A program made the position numbers and the translations under genes. Source: Patagioenas fasciata (taxonomy: Eukaryota > Chordata > Aves > Columbiformes > Columbidae). From it: a stretch of DNA of 64,000 bases. A model generated the notes under the pieces. The model did not search any database. It had not been told where the DNA came from and saw only the letters and a list, made by a program, of their open reading frames with translations. Location: positions 193,440,604 to 193,504,603 of the forward strand of contig NC_092520.1 of NCBI RefSeq assembly GCF_037038585.1. Direction: 5' to 3'. This document shows, piece by piece, positions 10,893 to 24,032 of this stretch (positions are counted from its first letter, which is position 1; each line of letters opens with the position of its first letter).

Positions 10893-13800
10893 GGAATGAA
10901 AGAGCCTGCTTAAAGATGCTCTCCAAGCACTGTGTCTAAGGATGGTTCTTTGTTCGTAACTGCCAAAAAGTAGCAGCAAACTATAAAAGGAAAAATTCCC
11001 TCATGTGATTCCAGTCCCTTGAGTCTTGGTGCAAAACGGTTTATATTAATTCATTTCCAGATTTTGCTTAGTTTAATTTTAGCTTGGGTCATGGACCACC
11101 AATGTGTTTTGTTCTCCTTTGAATGAACTACGCATCCCTTGGTAACACCTTGAAAATACAGTAATTTTTGGAGTGATGCAAAGAAAGGTGGGACCTTCTG
11201 GAAATTCAGTGGGAATCTTGTTTATATTCTAACCCATGATTATTTTTATTATTTTCATTATACACTATATTGCCGAAGAATACCTCAGTGCCCTGAACAG
11301 AGACCAGTGTCTGTAGAACTTAGTGCTGATAGTGGCCATGATCTAAAGATCCTGACACAAATGGAACAGTTGGGGGACTGAGGATAAGGTTTTGAATTCA
11401 GAGTCCAGCTAAGTCCATTCCTCTGAAAAGGCTCAGAGTCCCAATGCTTCTGACTTCCCTAATGATGTAATTTAGCCTGACAAAACTGATTCTGTCTCCT
11501 TGTAATCCTTGCCTGTCTCATGGCATGTTTCATGGTAAGACATACATCAGCTTCAATGTCCTAAATACATGAAGTAGTTTTTATTCATGGCGAAGTGTTA
11601 GCTAGTATAGTTTCTAGAAAGTTGCTCTGACTCAAGCCCTACCCAGCAGAAATGTTACTGCTTGAGAGTCCTCTATTAAATTATTGTCCATCCTATTCCT
11701 ACCTTCTGCTTTTGCCTTTTTGTTATAAATTTTTGTTCTCTGTGCTAGACTGATCAATTATGTGTCATACAGAAAGGCAGTTTGCTTTACTTAACTCTCC
11801 TGGCCAGCTGTAACCAGTACTGCTGTCCCCTTTCTAAATATTCTCCTGCTATTCTTGAGCATTTCCATGGCATTTTTGTTACTCTTAGTGGTGTGTGAGA
11901 TTCCCTCATTCCCTTTTATTTACCAGCCTTCATATATGTTCATATGAAATAGAAACGTTGCCGTAAGTTGTGGGAGGGAAGGAATTGCAACGAGACCGTC
12001 GTAGAATGCCACCTCAAGCCTTTTAGTCCACAAAGAACTTAAATCACAGGATTTCCAAGGGGTGCAGAAATCAGTCTGAGGAGTTGAGTGCTGCCTGCTG
12101 CTTCGAAAAGTTGGGGGACCTGTTCAAATCCCATTAGCAGCAGAGAAGAATGTGTGTTTCACATGGTGGGGAGTAACTAAGCTCTTAGGTGTTGGGGAAG
12201 CTGTGGCTGGGCTGCTCTGGCACCTCAGTTGCCAGTCCTCAGCTGAGCCTCAACCAAGTCTACCTGGAAGTTGGGGGTTCACCCGTGTTGCAGTCGTGTA
12301 TCCTGATAGCAGCTCATGTATGGTCTAAGTATTCAATCTGTTACTCCAGACCTACAGGCTTTTAAGAACATAAACTCTGTTGGCTGCTTAACCCTGCCGG
12401 GGATCTTTATTCCCCATCCTTTTCTGCCAGAATATGTATGAAAAAGTTGATTTATTTTTTGTATGAAGAGCTTATCCCATCTGATTCTTTTGTTGATGTC
12501 CCTGCTCTTTTTTCATGATCTTGCTGCTTTTCTGGTGACAAGCATGCTGAAATTTGACTTTAGGCTTTGCAATATACACAGTTTGGGAGAAAACTAATTG
12601 AATTCTTTCTATGTATGGAATACAGAATGCAGAAATAGAAGCCTGTAAATTGTTTAAAAAGCATTGTATGGTTTAAAACCCATTTGTTACCCTGCAGTTA
12701 TCCATAAGATCCTTTTTAGAGTCAGCCATCTGTATCGTTACTTATATTACTCCATGTTTCATATCTGGCACACAAAAAATGATGTTTATTCTTTTCTTCC
12801 TGATGTGAAAACCATTCTCAGTCAATAAACTGTCAGGCTACCCTTTTGTCATCATTGCTGCCTAGTTGTGTTCTTTTGCGTTGAATCTCCTAAATCTTGC
12901 TGATCTAATGTATTAAATTATTCGACAAGTATGTTCCAGTCTTGGAGTGCTGAGAACTTCGCTTGTTTTTCTTCATGAATGGAATGAAATGCTTCTTGGT
13001 GAAAACACAAATGCAGCAGAAACTGAAAAATTTATACCTCCTTTGTAATCAATAGAGGAAAAATGTACACTTCTGGACTGTTATCCACTGCAGCCCTTGA
13101 GCTCTCCACCTTGAAGAAGATTAATTGCATTCTCCAAGTGCCTGGTTTCCTCGGCTGATACAGAGAGGTTAGTTGGCTCACTGCAAGAGCTATTTTCACA
13201 CTGTTGCTACGGAATTTTAGGAAAGACGGGCTCCAGAATTTTGGTTTCAGCAATGAATAGCACAGCTAAACAAGGTCCTGTATCTCTTCTACTGTGTTTC
13301 TATTTAAAAATAAAAAGGGTCCAAACCCTATTTTCCTTGTGCCTCCAGTTCACATGGAAAGTTGATCTCTCTCCCTGCCAAATTTGGGGTTTTTACTTGG
13401 AGGCAAGCTTGGCTACAAAAAGACTGTCTTAAAGTTTGAATATTCAGACTGAAGCTGAATCTGTGCTTCAAAAATAGGATCTTAACATCCCTTTCCTTAA
13501 AAGTGTTGCGTGCTAGTGCTGGGAAAGCTTTACCGAATACACATAGTAAACAGATTATTCTTCTCTAACATTAGCCTTTTCCTGGCTATGCTTGGGGATC
13601 TCGGTGCGAATTGACTTTTTGAGACTATTGTTATATTTCACATTGCTATACTCGAGATAAACCAAAAAATGGGATGCACTATTTAAGGTCAAAATTATTT
13701 TGACTTCTGCCTTCACATGAATTTGTATTTAGGGCTGTGGGTGGTCTTCTGAAAAGTTGTTTGTCCTAGAGATGGTCTCCAGCTGTGCACAGAAGGCAAG

Positions 13801-14695
13801 GATGGAAAATGTAAAGGACAATAACAATTTATCTATCTGTAATACATTACAAAGGATTTTTCCCTCCATATCAGTGCAGTTGTCCACCTATGTTTAGGCT
13901 CACACAGCACTGCATGGTTTTTTTTAATATGAAAGTACATGGTATTCTGCAGGTTGCTTTAGGGATTGATGTGCTCATTAGGCTGAAGCCCCATGTTTGC
14001 TCAGTGAGCAGCTGAGCTGCCGGAGGACGTGGGTGTGGGACGAGCTGTCCTCCTCCCTTCTGTGCCAGGTCTGCCGCCACCCAGGGGGAGGTCAGCCACC
14101 TGGATAACTCTTAGCAACCACAGTGCGCAGGGAGGATTACAGTAAAAGGAGATACTTTATTTGGTAGAGCAAAGAAATTACCTTGTGGAAAAATGACGTG
14201 AGGGGCTTTTGTGTGCTTCCCGCCCTGGCTGTGCTGGGTCAGGGTGGTGAATTTTGGAGGATGGTGTTTATATGGTACCACTCCAGCTATCGCTTGAAGA
14301 AAGAGCTTGTCCAAAGCCCCAGTGATGTCTGAGTTTCAATTCTCTAACCGGGATAGTGCTTTTGCTTTAATTCCTGCTATATTTGCAAGTGATTTTCTTC
14401 TAGCTGCTAAATGTCCAGTCTCTGTCTCCATCGTGCTGATTTACCTAACCTTGATGACACTGCCAGTCACTTGTGCACTGGATCTTCTTTTCAAAATGTG
14501 TTTTCTTTTATCAAATTGCATATTTTTACAAGGTGATTTGATGTACTTGGTTCTATATTTTTTATGATTTAATTTTCTTCGTTTTATTTTCTAAGTAAAT
14601 ATTCTTAACCTTTTCAATTTTGTTTCATATGGAAGCTTTCCAGAGCTGCATTGCATATGTGTTTGATTTTAATTATGCATCATCTAGTGAGATAT
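10893..14695. other. unique non-coding sequence
   Basis: I find no named repeat and no exon I could defend. Open frames reach only 60-86 codons (for example plus 14307-14567, rich in Leu and Phe) and have no family likeness. A TATAAAAGG string at about 10982 has no promoter context. The 13980-14100 segment is locally GC-rich. Confidence 0.55.
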
Positions 14696-14719
14696 ATGTA
14701 TATAAATATATATATAAAA
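14696..14719. repeat. AT-rich (TA)n tract
   Basis: An interrupted run of TA and TATA units. It is low-complexity DNA, typical of avian intergenic sequence. Confidence 0.85.
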
Positions 14720-17700
14720 AAGCATAAAGATAATATCTTTATTCATTTAGCACTGAAATGTACGTTTCCAAAGTGATAGGCTTGTAATATGTTATTTAAA
14801 CAGCTCTGACTCATGGTTGAAAGCAGATTTATTTGATATAGGAGACAGAGTAGTAGAAGTAAGTTTTGATCTCTTGCTTTTCACTTCTGAAAGGGAACCA
14901 TTTCCTGGACCATTTGCATGCCTCTCCTTCTCTCAGGCTTGCACTAGGTACTGGTTATGGTGAGAAGTTTTGTCATTTCTGCAGAAATGCATCCTCCAGT
15001 GCAGCATCCCTGAAGGTGGGAGTTTGTAGGGTGCCAGCACACTGAGCTCAGCCCTGGGGGGAGCCAGCAGGTCTGACAGGTGGGCACCTGTACAGCTTCC
15101 CCATCTAGTGTCTCACTTAGCAGCTGGCTGGAGCAAGTGGAAAAGTCCTTCCAAAGACTGTCACTAATTTACTTGCAAAATTGAGTTTTGCACTTAGGGA
15201 GAGCAAAAAGGGAGCTGTGTTCCCTTATTTCAGACCAGTCTGACTTGCTCATGGCCTATTTATCAGATGGTGCAATTTTTCCTATACTGGTGATCCCAGC
15301 CAGTTTCTCTGGAGGCTCAGGGCAGAGATTCTGAACTCACTTAGCGCTCCCTTTCTCTCAAAGAGCTGATGTCCTTTGATCTTCCTTGCCTGGGCTTGGC
15401 AAACAGCCTTGCCATCAGGATTGGGGGAGCACTCCTTCAAGGCTGTAAACACGGCCAGTTTGTTGGAGGGGAGGCTTCTGAGTGCCAGCCGTTGTTTCAC
15501 CTTTCCTGCCTTGTTACCCAATGAGCCTTATGTGGCTTCTGTGTGTTTTTTAACTGTGTGTTTGGGTGGGCAACAAAACAGAACAAGAAGATGCAATGGT
15601 TGGAGGTTGGTTTGTTTGTTTGTTTTTAAAAAAGAGACACACAAATGCTTCCTTAGTTCAGCCCACACCAAGGTAGTTGTTTTCTTCCCTCTCAAAACCT
15701 ATCTACATTTATATGGTAGGAAGATACCACTTGGCTTTATTTTAATGGCCTGCCCTACCTCAAAGTCCAAATCTATTTGCCATTCTACAAAGTAACCTTT
15801 CACCTATAGTTTCCAAACACCACCCAGGCTTTTAAAAACAGAAATTATCACAGTATAGAAACAACGAAATATCTTGCTTAATTCATTTCCCTGTGTGTAC
15901 ATTATCCATGAGAAGGTGTCTCCAAATGCAAGATGTTGTAGTTACTTGTCTAGGTGGTTCTATTTTAATCTCCTCCTGCAACACGGAAGTCCCATGATCA
16001 TGGCAAACCAAAGAAGTTCTCCCTTCTTTATGCATGGATTTCTTCCAGTTTAAACCACCCATACATGATGCCCAACTCCCTTTGAAGTTGATGGAAAGTA
16101 TTTTCACTCTGTGAATACTCAGTATATGGCCTAAACTTGCACTGCTCTGGCTCCCAGAATAGTTTGCAATGGTTAGGATTCCTGCAGGTTTTTGGGACTT
16201 GGCTACATTTTTGTTTTAAGAAGTGACTAGGCCCAGTATTTTAAATACGTCTTCACTGGACTCTGTCACGACACAAGATCATTTACTCTGATGTCAAAAT
16301 CTGGATTCCAACATAAATAGCGCTTCCAGATTTTTTGTTTCTCTGCATTCCTCAGCATGAAGTTTACCACAATGGACAAAAGCTGTGCTTCAGTGAAATC
16401 TGTAATGGTTGCTAAGAAAAGTAAATAAATGCTGTATCACTTCCAAGCTGTCAGCTGAATAGCTTCCCCCCCCTCTTCCCATGTCACTTTTGCCATTAAT
16501 AAGAAATTTTCATTGCTATCTCCTCTGCCACTAATCCCATGGAGAAATTTCAGCTCAGTCTTGGAAGGTAAAACTATTTTGCAGGTGACTCCAGACTGAC
16601 AAATAAGAGGTCAAGTTTTAGGTGAAACAAACAATAAAAAACCCAACTGAAGTGCTGAGATGTTACTCTGGAAAAACCTGTTGACTTTACAGGCCATTGG
16701 TTTGAATAAACATCAGTAAAAATATGATGCAGGACAGTGTAGAGATGGCTGCTGATGGATTCCTGTGTTGCTCATTCTATACGTGGTTGTATTTTCACAT
16801 ATTCTTGTTTTATCTGCCTAAAACAGTAGTCTGTAATTCAGACAGCCAAAAGGCAGCTTCTTTGAAGGCAACAGTATTAAAAAGATTGCTTCTTTTTTGG
16901 CAAACTAGAAACATTCTTGTGTGTGTTTAAAAAAGATGGGCTGGATATTTTTGGACGCTCACTAATTCAGTTCAGCTGTCCTTGTTGTTTTGTTTGCTTG
17001 GGTTTGGAAAATGAGAGCAAGGGAGAATATATAGAATTACATGAAAAGTAATTCTTTATGGAGCTGCAGACCACCTTGTTCATATCTTCTGTGTATATCA
17101 AGAAATCAATTGTTTACTGTCTTTTAATTTGTAATTCAAAACACGTACCCTTGTAATGGGCATATCAATTCAGTTTTATCAAAGTAATCATCTGAGGGTA
17201 ATATTCTTCTGCACAGCTCCTGGTATACCAACTGTTGTATCTGCAGTGTTTGCTTATCTTTGATGTGTTTATGAATTTACTTACACAGCAAAAGGTAACA
17301 GAGCTTATGGAGGGAAAAATAGTAATAAAAAAATAATGGTAACAAGGCTTGTGGAAACCATTGCTGCAGAAACTCCCTTGAGGGATGGTACCCTGAACCC
17401 CAAAGGAGCTGCACACTACAGAAGTAAAACCACATCATCATGAGCTGACGAATGGGTTTGCATGCACAGGAAAAGAAAATGGGGATGGCTGTGGGACAAG
17501 CTGGGGCTACTTTTCATCTTTACCCAGAGGCAGCTGCTCGGTTGTCTCATCTAGCGAGGAGCAGACAGGAGGCCAGCCTTGCGCATGCTTATAAAAGGGT
17601 GAAATATGGTGAGGGAGGAGGAAAGGGAAAATGAAAGTTAGGGAAGCAAACAAAAGGCCGAAGGATAAAAATCTACTTGAGTTAGTGTGAAGACCCAGAA

Positions 17701-19850
17701 AATCTACAGGTCTCTAAAGATAAGCGGGTGCTATTCTTCTTGGGCTTGTTTTTCTTTCTGGTGGTGCTCAGCATTTCACGTCTTGTGTCTTTCTTTGTTA
17801 CAAATGAGTGAGAGAGGTTATCTCCGTTTTGAGAGGCCTCTTTCTTTTCCAGCCAGAGAAGGTGATTACTCAGGAGAAGGTTCTTAAAACCCCAATAAAT
17901 CTTGGGATCCCAACAGATAGTCCAAATATATTTAACGTTTTAAGCTTTGCTTTGATATAGTGTGTTCCTACTGCTCCTTTACTGCTAGTAATGGATATAC
18001 TTTTTATTTTTATGTTGCATTCCCAAAATCATACCAAAATTGTGGCTTTAGTGTGTTTATGGGCACCTTGTGATTCTTGACAGAACTGGATTATTTTAAC
18101 TGACATAATGAAGTAAATGTACTGTTCTAAACAAGAGAGAGACTGTGTTCAGGTTGAGGAGCATTAGTTTGCCAGTAGTAAAACCTAAAGTGCAATATAT
18201 TATGCAGCCATCCCTAGAAGACGTGAGCTGATAAGGTTGTGCAATACATCCCTGCTCAGAATGGCGTGCTCCAGTTTGCTGCCTCCTGTGAAAGCTGCTG
18301 CTTCCCTCCCAGCACCTGGAGCAGCCGGAAAAGTTAGGGCACAAACCGGGGACTTTTCTGTATGTGATTTACATTTATTAAGAAACAATTACAAAGGGCT
18401 AAACATGATGATGGTTATACAGTGTAATCAGGAGGCCTTAGTTGGAAAAGGAAGTTACGACAAAACGTTTTCTTTAAAAATTGGAGCCTGTGCTGAGTTG
18501 TGAAGCTATGGAGTAAATGCTTTTCTGCATGATTAGTTTAGGCTGCAGTATCACAGTTGTGGATGATAAATACAAGTGGCATAACCTGCTGGTTATGCTT
18601 CTGGGATGTTGATTTTGAATACAGTTTTGTCTGTTGAGAGGAGTGTGTGGGTGAAGCTTTGTGGGTGAAGACACGACTCCCAACACTTGCTCCATAGTGC
18701 CAAAATTGGAGCACAGCTGAGAGGCAGGAGGACTTTTAGGCATCTGCGGGATCCTGCCTGCTTTTAAAATGTATTTCCAGGATCGTTAGTGCACATAAAT
18801 CACCTAGTCCTTCAGGGACGGCAGGGTTTGTTTTAAGCTTGCTAGGTATGATAGAATGTCGGCACAGAGTCAACCGTCTGGCCGCAGCAAGGGAGCGGAG
18901 AGGGCTCTCAGGCCTGTGGCGGGACAGCCTTTGTGGGGGGGAGACGAAACCTACTTCAGTGCTGAATTAATATATTTGGGGTCAACTGCATAGGTGTAAA
19001 AAAATAATATATGCAGAGAGGAGGTAGCTGGCTGGTCAGAAAGGGGGGCACTGCAGGGACAAGGGGCAAGCAGGGCTGGTGGGGTCTCCGTGCCAGGCAC
19101 CACTCAGACCAAGAGCTGGACCAGGGACATGCCCATGGCTTCTCCGCGGTGTCAGGGGCCATGAAGGGAGAGATGGGAAGGAGACCCCAGCCATGACTAG
19201 GGGTGGAGGAGCAGCCCGAATGGGCACCATCACCTGCTGGGGACCTCCTGCAGCTGGGACGGGGCTTTTCCCTTCCCTGAGCTGCTCAGCTCTTCCTCGC
19301 AGCCTCCATCGGGATCTCCGTACTCTGGCTCCTGTCTGCATCCCGGCGCTGCTCCCTCCACCCTCCTCTCTCTGTTTTTGTCTGATCCCGGACTAACTAT
19401 CCCCTACACCTGAGGTTAAGGGGTTTGCTGCCCTTGCACCATGTTTGTTCTTCTTGTGCCTCAGTCCCTTTCTCTTTGCAGTTTATTAATCACATCTGTA
19501 ATGGATGTAAATGCAAGCTTACATTGGGTTTTATATGAAGAGATCAGTTTAGTGTTAATAATAACTCATCATGGCCCTCGCTAGCTTCAGAACTGCATCT
19601 TTTAAAGTGGGAGGTTGGGTGTGTTGGTTTTTTTGGTTTGTTTGTTTGTTTTTGTTTTAAGCTGGTTATATTGAAACCAAATGAAATGGCAACAAGTGGT
19701 TAAAAACAGCTTCGGGTCACTGGCTTGCAAGGTCTTAAATAGAATAAATACACAGGAAAAATTTGAAAGGCATCTACGGTAATACGAAGATGTATATATC
19801 TGCTAACTGCCTAGGCAAATTAGAGAATTAATTGAAAGGGAATGTTACCT
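14720..19850. other. unique non-coding sequence
   Basis: It includes the longest + strand frame in this part (15376-15795, 139 codons), which runs through a (GTTT)4 array at about 15610 and shows no domain. A TATA/NRF1-like site lies at 17580-17597. The segment 18850-19400 is GC-rich with scattered CpG dinucleotides, and chance frames of about 100 codons lie on both strands there (minus 19036-19341 and plus 19079-19396). A G/T-rich array lies at about 19622-19660. No gene is supported. Confidence 0.55.
17580..17597 (+). promoter_or_regulatory. possible core promoter: NRF1-like half plus TATA box
   Basis: TGCGCATGC at 17580-17588, close to half of the NRF1 binding site, sits one base before a textbook TATAAAAG at 17590-17597. 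If used, transcription would start about 30 bases on, near 17625, in a purine-rich stretch. No open frame or splice donor downstream strengthens the call, and perfect TATA strings also occur elsewhere in this AT-rich window, so this stays speculative. Confidence 0.22.
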
Positions 19851-19871
19851 CATTAGCTGAACAAGCTAATG
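19851..19871. promoter_or_regulatory. homeodomain-type inverted repeat
   Basis: CATTAGCT and AGCTAATG form perfect 8-bp inverted arms separated by five bases. Each arm contains a TAAT-class homeodomain core. Just upstream are GAGAATTAATTG and AAATTAGAG, and just downstream is a 12-T run that leads into a TA tract. Dense TAAT motifs of this kind are common in conserved developmental enhancers. I cannot test conservation here. Confidence 0.3.
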
Positions 19872-19909
19872 TCAAAAAATCTGCAGCTTTCTTTCAAGAC
19901 GTACAATGA

Positions 19910-19940
19910 TTTTTTTTTTTTTAATATATATATATATTTT
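19910..19940. repeat. poly-T followed by (TA)n
   Basis: A run of about 13 T is followed by seven TA units and another short T run. It is a simple repeat. Confidence 0.9.
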
Positions 19941-22900
19941 TAATTTCCCCCCTCTCCTTAGAATACCCTGTTAATTAAATGATGCTTTGGAAGGTATCCT
20001 GGAATAGAGGCAATTCTTAGGAAAAATCAGCTTTCATGTGTTTTTAACTTCATGCTGGGTTAAATCTTATGCTACAAAGTGAGGTTCCTTCTTCCTCCCT
20101 GCCCCTTCACAGTAGAGATTAAACATCGTGCTTAAAACACCTTTTTGGATATGAAAAAATGTGTTGTGTAAAGCATTCTGAGTGGTCCTTAAATATGTGT
20201 AAGTATGTGTATATTTTTATATCTTCCATGAAACTACTAAAATTTATTCAGTAAAGTCCAGATGCTTGTAGTCTAAAGGAGTACTTGGAAATGCTCAAAA
20301 AAAGAAGGCCACCTTTGAAGATACATTCATCTGTCCTGTATCTTTTGGCATTTGGCCATTTACCACCAATTCTGAAAACCACAAAGTTCCTCCAGTAAAG
20401 AGGGTGGAGGGTTTCAGAATGAGGGAGAAATGCTTGATGTTCACGTGATCCCATTACTCTTGGAGCTGGGGGTTTGCAAGATGTTGTTGGAAACGAGGAA
20501 AGCAGAAGGGTTGTTCCAAGGGGATTTGAATTTAGAATGGTACTCTGAATTCATGTACAACTCCAACAATGCATACTGTGGAAGTTAGCACTTTTTTATA
20601 ATTATTTTTGCTTGCCAGGAAAACAGAATACACTAAAATAGCATGCTGCAATTCAGTGGCCTAAGCCTGCTTTCAGGTATCTTATTTCTAAGCTATAGTT
20701 TGTCTTTCAAGGACTGATAGAAACCTACTGCAATTGCTGATGTGAAAAGTAAGAGCAGATTATCTTTGACACTACTTGAAAGAGAAATGCGTAACGGCAG
20801 ACTTCAAAGCCAGCCACATGATTGTAGGTGTATGATTAAGTTGGAATGTCTTTATTTTTTTGGTGATGAAATGTTATAATGAGTATTTCTGCCAGTAGAA
20901 ATATTATTAAATGTATATCAGAATTAACACACTGTGGTTTGATCATCACAGGTCAACTATAAATGTACAACTTTCTTGAGCTGTAAACCACAGACTGTGT
21001 GAAGGTTTTGGAATAAAATATTTATGTATTTCTTGTTCAGCACTCTTGCTAATTTAGACTAGCCATTGGAAAACAATATTCTATTTATTGCATATTGTTA
21101 AAACATAAGTGCTGGCATTTGAGTTTATAAGCACTAATAAAAAATGGTGGTTTTAATTCTTATTATTTTAAAAGAAATACGCCAAAATACCTGTCAATTT
21201 CTTCTAGTATGTGCAGCCATGTGTGCAGGTGCATTTTGATTTAGGTGAAGATTACCCTGGAATTAAACTTCTGACTCTTAAGTAGGTAATTGGGAAAGAA
21301 AGCCATAAATTGCTTCTTCATCAGACAACTAGCAAGACTGAGAAATGAAATGGGAGCTGGGGTATTTGTTTAGAGTTTTGTTTTCTTTTCTTAATTGGGC
21401 ATTAGGAAAAATAAAGATTTGGGAAAGTGAAGATAAAAAAACTAATGTTTTGTCCAATGTTAGTAAACTAATTTTATGATAGTAAACTATGTATTTGAAC
21501 AGTACCTGCATTTTGGATATTATTAAAAGAAGTGTACATTATCTTTATTGGAGTACCCCTTGAGGGGAGACACCTTTTTGCTTTTGAAAAATATTATGAT
21601 TTTATGCAGCATCTCAATGCCTTACTTATTCCAATTTGGTATCTTATTAGTGCCTTTGAGGAAAAAGGGTCTTTTTCCTTAAAAGTCACTAACTGTAAGC
21701 TCTCAGTATCAATCTCCTCTATTTTTCACAGCTGCCTCACATCTCTGTGCTACCAGGGGATTTCCGTCTATTTTTTGCCTATGCAAAACCATAATTCCCC
21801 TCTCTGCTGGTCTGCTAACAAGAATACTGAATGGCTGGGAGAATATTTTCCTGTCAACTCCTTTGCTGATCAGTGGGGGAGATGCAGGGTTTCTTACAGG
21901 AGAGGAGATACAAAAGCTGATGAATCCTCTCTAAAGAGAATCTAATTTAACGTCTGAAAGTTGCTTGGCCAGATATTATTGGCTTGATGGATGACAGTCC
22001 CTCCAGAGCATATACAGATAAGCCACCTTCATTATTTATGGGCATTCATTAAAGTAAGCAGCAAAAACCTTATTGATCTTCCAGATTCACCTCTGTGGAA
22101 TGAGTCTATTGCACTAGGTAAATGTCCCAAAGTATTTAGATGTTTTTTATGAGGATGTAATATCAAAACATGGTAACACTGTATGTTATAATATTCTTGC
22201 CTAGATTAACAATGTTTTTCAAAGTATGCTTTTTCCATCAAAGTATGAATCTTTAATTTTATGTATGATGAGGTAAAAATTTAGCTATCCCATGTTCTAA
22301 GTTCGTCAAGAGTAAACATTTCACTTAAATAATTTTATGCCTACAATCCTCACTATATCACTTTGGGACATTAAATTAGATTAAACTATGCTGAAGTTGT
22401 GAATTGTTTTATCCAGGTTAGAGCTACCCTTGCCAGTTTATGGTGCAACCACAAGCTTATGTTTGCTGACTCTAGGCATGTAATTTGTGGAACAGTCTGT
22501 TGGTGGGAGTTTGGGGGTTGAAAACGAGGTGAAGCATTTTGCCGCCTTTCTGTTGGTTTTAGGGTGTGCCAGGGGAAAATAGGAAATCCTTTCCCTGCAT
22601 GAGAAATGAGCCTCACTTACTTGGAGTGATGTCTAATAGCAAGATTTGTAGATGCCAACTAGCTCTCCGGAAAGACCATTTCCAGTAAAATATATGGTGT
22701 AGGGGGTAGGCTGCGAGAAGGCTGGACCAAACTTTGGAGAATGTCAAGCTATGTGGCTTCCATTCTGTTCCCTTGCCCTATATTTCTTAGCTAAATCTCT
22801 TGTATTTTGTGGAAACTTGAAATAAACTAGTATGTAAACAATACTCTAAATAGGTAATTTTCTTCCATTTGCATCTTAAGTAGGTATAGCATAGCAGGTC

Positions 22901-23519
22901 TGACTGAGAAGGCAAGGGGATGGAAAGTGTAGGTATTCATTTAATTAAGCAAGGTAAATTTGTCTTTTCTGACTTAAAGTATCTTTCCATATTTTTTTTC
23001 ATTCCCATATGTACTGATTTGTACTTCTTAAATTGATGCTTATATGCTCCTCATCATTGTACTATTCAAGTACCTCTTGCTCTAGATCTTCCTTCACCCC
23101 TCTTCTGACTATTTTCTGTCTTTATGCTCTTTTGTTTCAAATCACATATCCTGCCACATACCATATTGTTATAAAGCAGTCACCCAGTCCTCATTCCTTT
23201 CAGAGAGGTGATGGCACAATGCTCCGGACAGGGACATTCTCTTATTTTCCTATAGCAGGAAAAATACAATTCCTACAGATACAGGTTGATTCAAGAGCAA
23301 GAATGTGGAGATAATGGGTCAAAACAGCAAGACCAGCCCTGCTTGCTGATGCCCCCTCAAGCCCTGGGTGAAGCAGGCAGGTGCTTGGTGCCCTCGAGTC
23401 ACCCAGGAGGAGCCTTGTGTCATGTTAATCGATCCCCTGTTTCATTTGGCAGCCGCCTTTTGCTGGAGTGTGACCATACTTTCTCAGTCAACATAGCGTT
23501 ATTAGTCACTGTTGCTGAA
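19941..23519. other. unique non-coding sequence
   Basis: It contains a 137-codon + strand frame (21532-21945) with no domain, signal peptide or splice context that I recognise. It also holds an inverted pair of RUNX-type motifs at 20932-20993. The rest is unique AT-rich sequence. Confidence 0.55.
20932..20993. promoter_or_regulatory. inverted pair of RUNX-type motifs
   Basis: CTGTGGTTT (20932-20940) and its exact reverse complement AAACCACAG (20985-20993) lie 44 bases apart. TGTGGTTT is the core bound by RUNX factors, so this is a divergent pair of sites. TGATCATCA lies beside the first and TATAAATGTACA between them. A perfect 9-bp match is modest evidence, and function is inferred only. Confidence 0.28.
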
Positions 23520-23541
23520 ATATATATATATATATATATAT
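23520..23541. repeat. (AT)11 microsatellite
   Basis: An uninterrupted AT dinucleotide run of 22 bases. It is a clean simple repeat and likely to be length-polymorphic. Confidence 0.95.
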
Positions 23542-24032
23542 TTCTCCTAGGCAAGTTAAGTGCCTTTATTGCTTAATGCTGAACATCATAAAATGTCTTA
23601 CCAGCAAACACGTGGTGATTTTTTTTTTTCATAGAAGGCAATGCTGCTCTTCTGGTGTTACCACTTTAATGATGTTTTAGATGATTAAATGATCAGATGC
23701 AGCAGGGTGTCCAGGACCATGGCCAACCTTGGGTAGGGCTGAGCTCAGAACTCCTGGTTTCTGAGTTGTAGGACCTCATGGGGCAGGAAGGGGAGGAGGG
23801 CAGTTCATATGGGCATAAAACACACACTGCCCAAATTTTTCACTCGGATTGCTAGGCATGTCCACAGCAGACATGAGACATGGGTATGTTGTCACCATAT
23901 ACCGTACCATATGTCAAGTTTGTTCGCAGTTTTAGATGCTGCTTTTGCTTGTCGAATGGCTTTGAAACCTCTATCTCTGTTGGAGCACCCTGTGTGAGGG
24001 CAGCCTGCACACTCCTCTGTCTGTCTCATTTT

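Noticed and set aside
12115..12140. tRNA-like T-loop string GTTCAAATCCC
   Set aside because: The bases on either side do not form a T stem, and no acceptor stem, D arm or anticodon arm fits around it.
15376..15795. 139-codon + strand frame
   Set aside because: It runs through a (GTTT)n array and has no domain. The GC-rich start explains its length.
18850..19400. Possible CpG island
   Set aside because: GC content is high, but I count only about 19 CpGs over roughly 550 bases, well below the expected number for an island, and no promoter motif or exon adjoins it.
21532..21945. 137-codon + strand frame beginning in AT-rich DNA
   Set aside because: No family resemblance, and no exon boundaries that agree with the frame.
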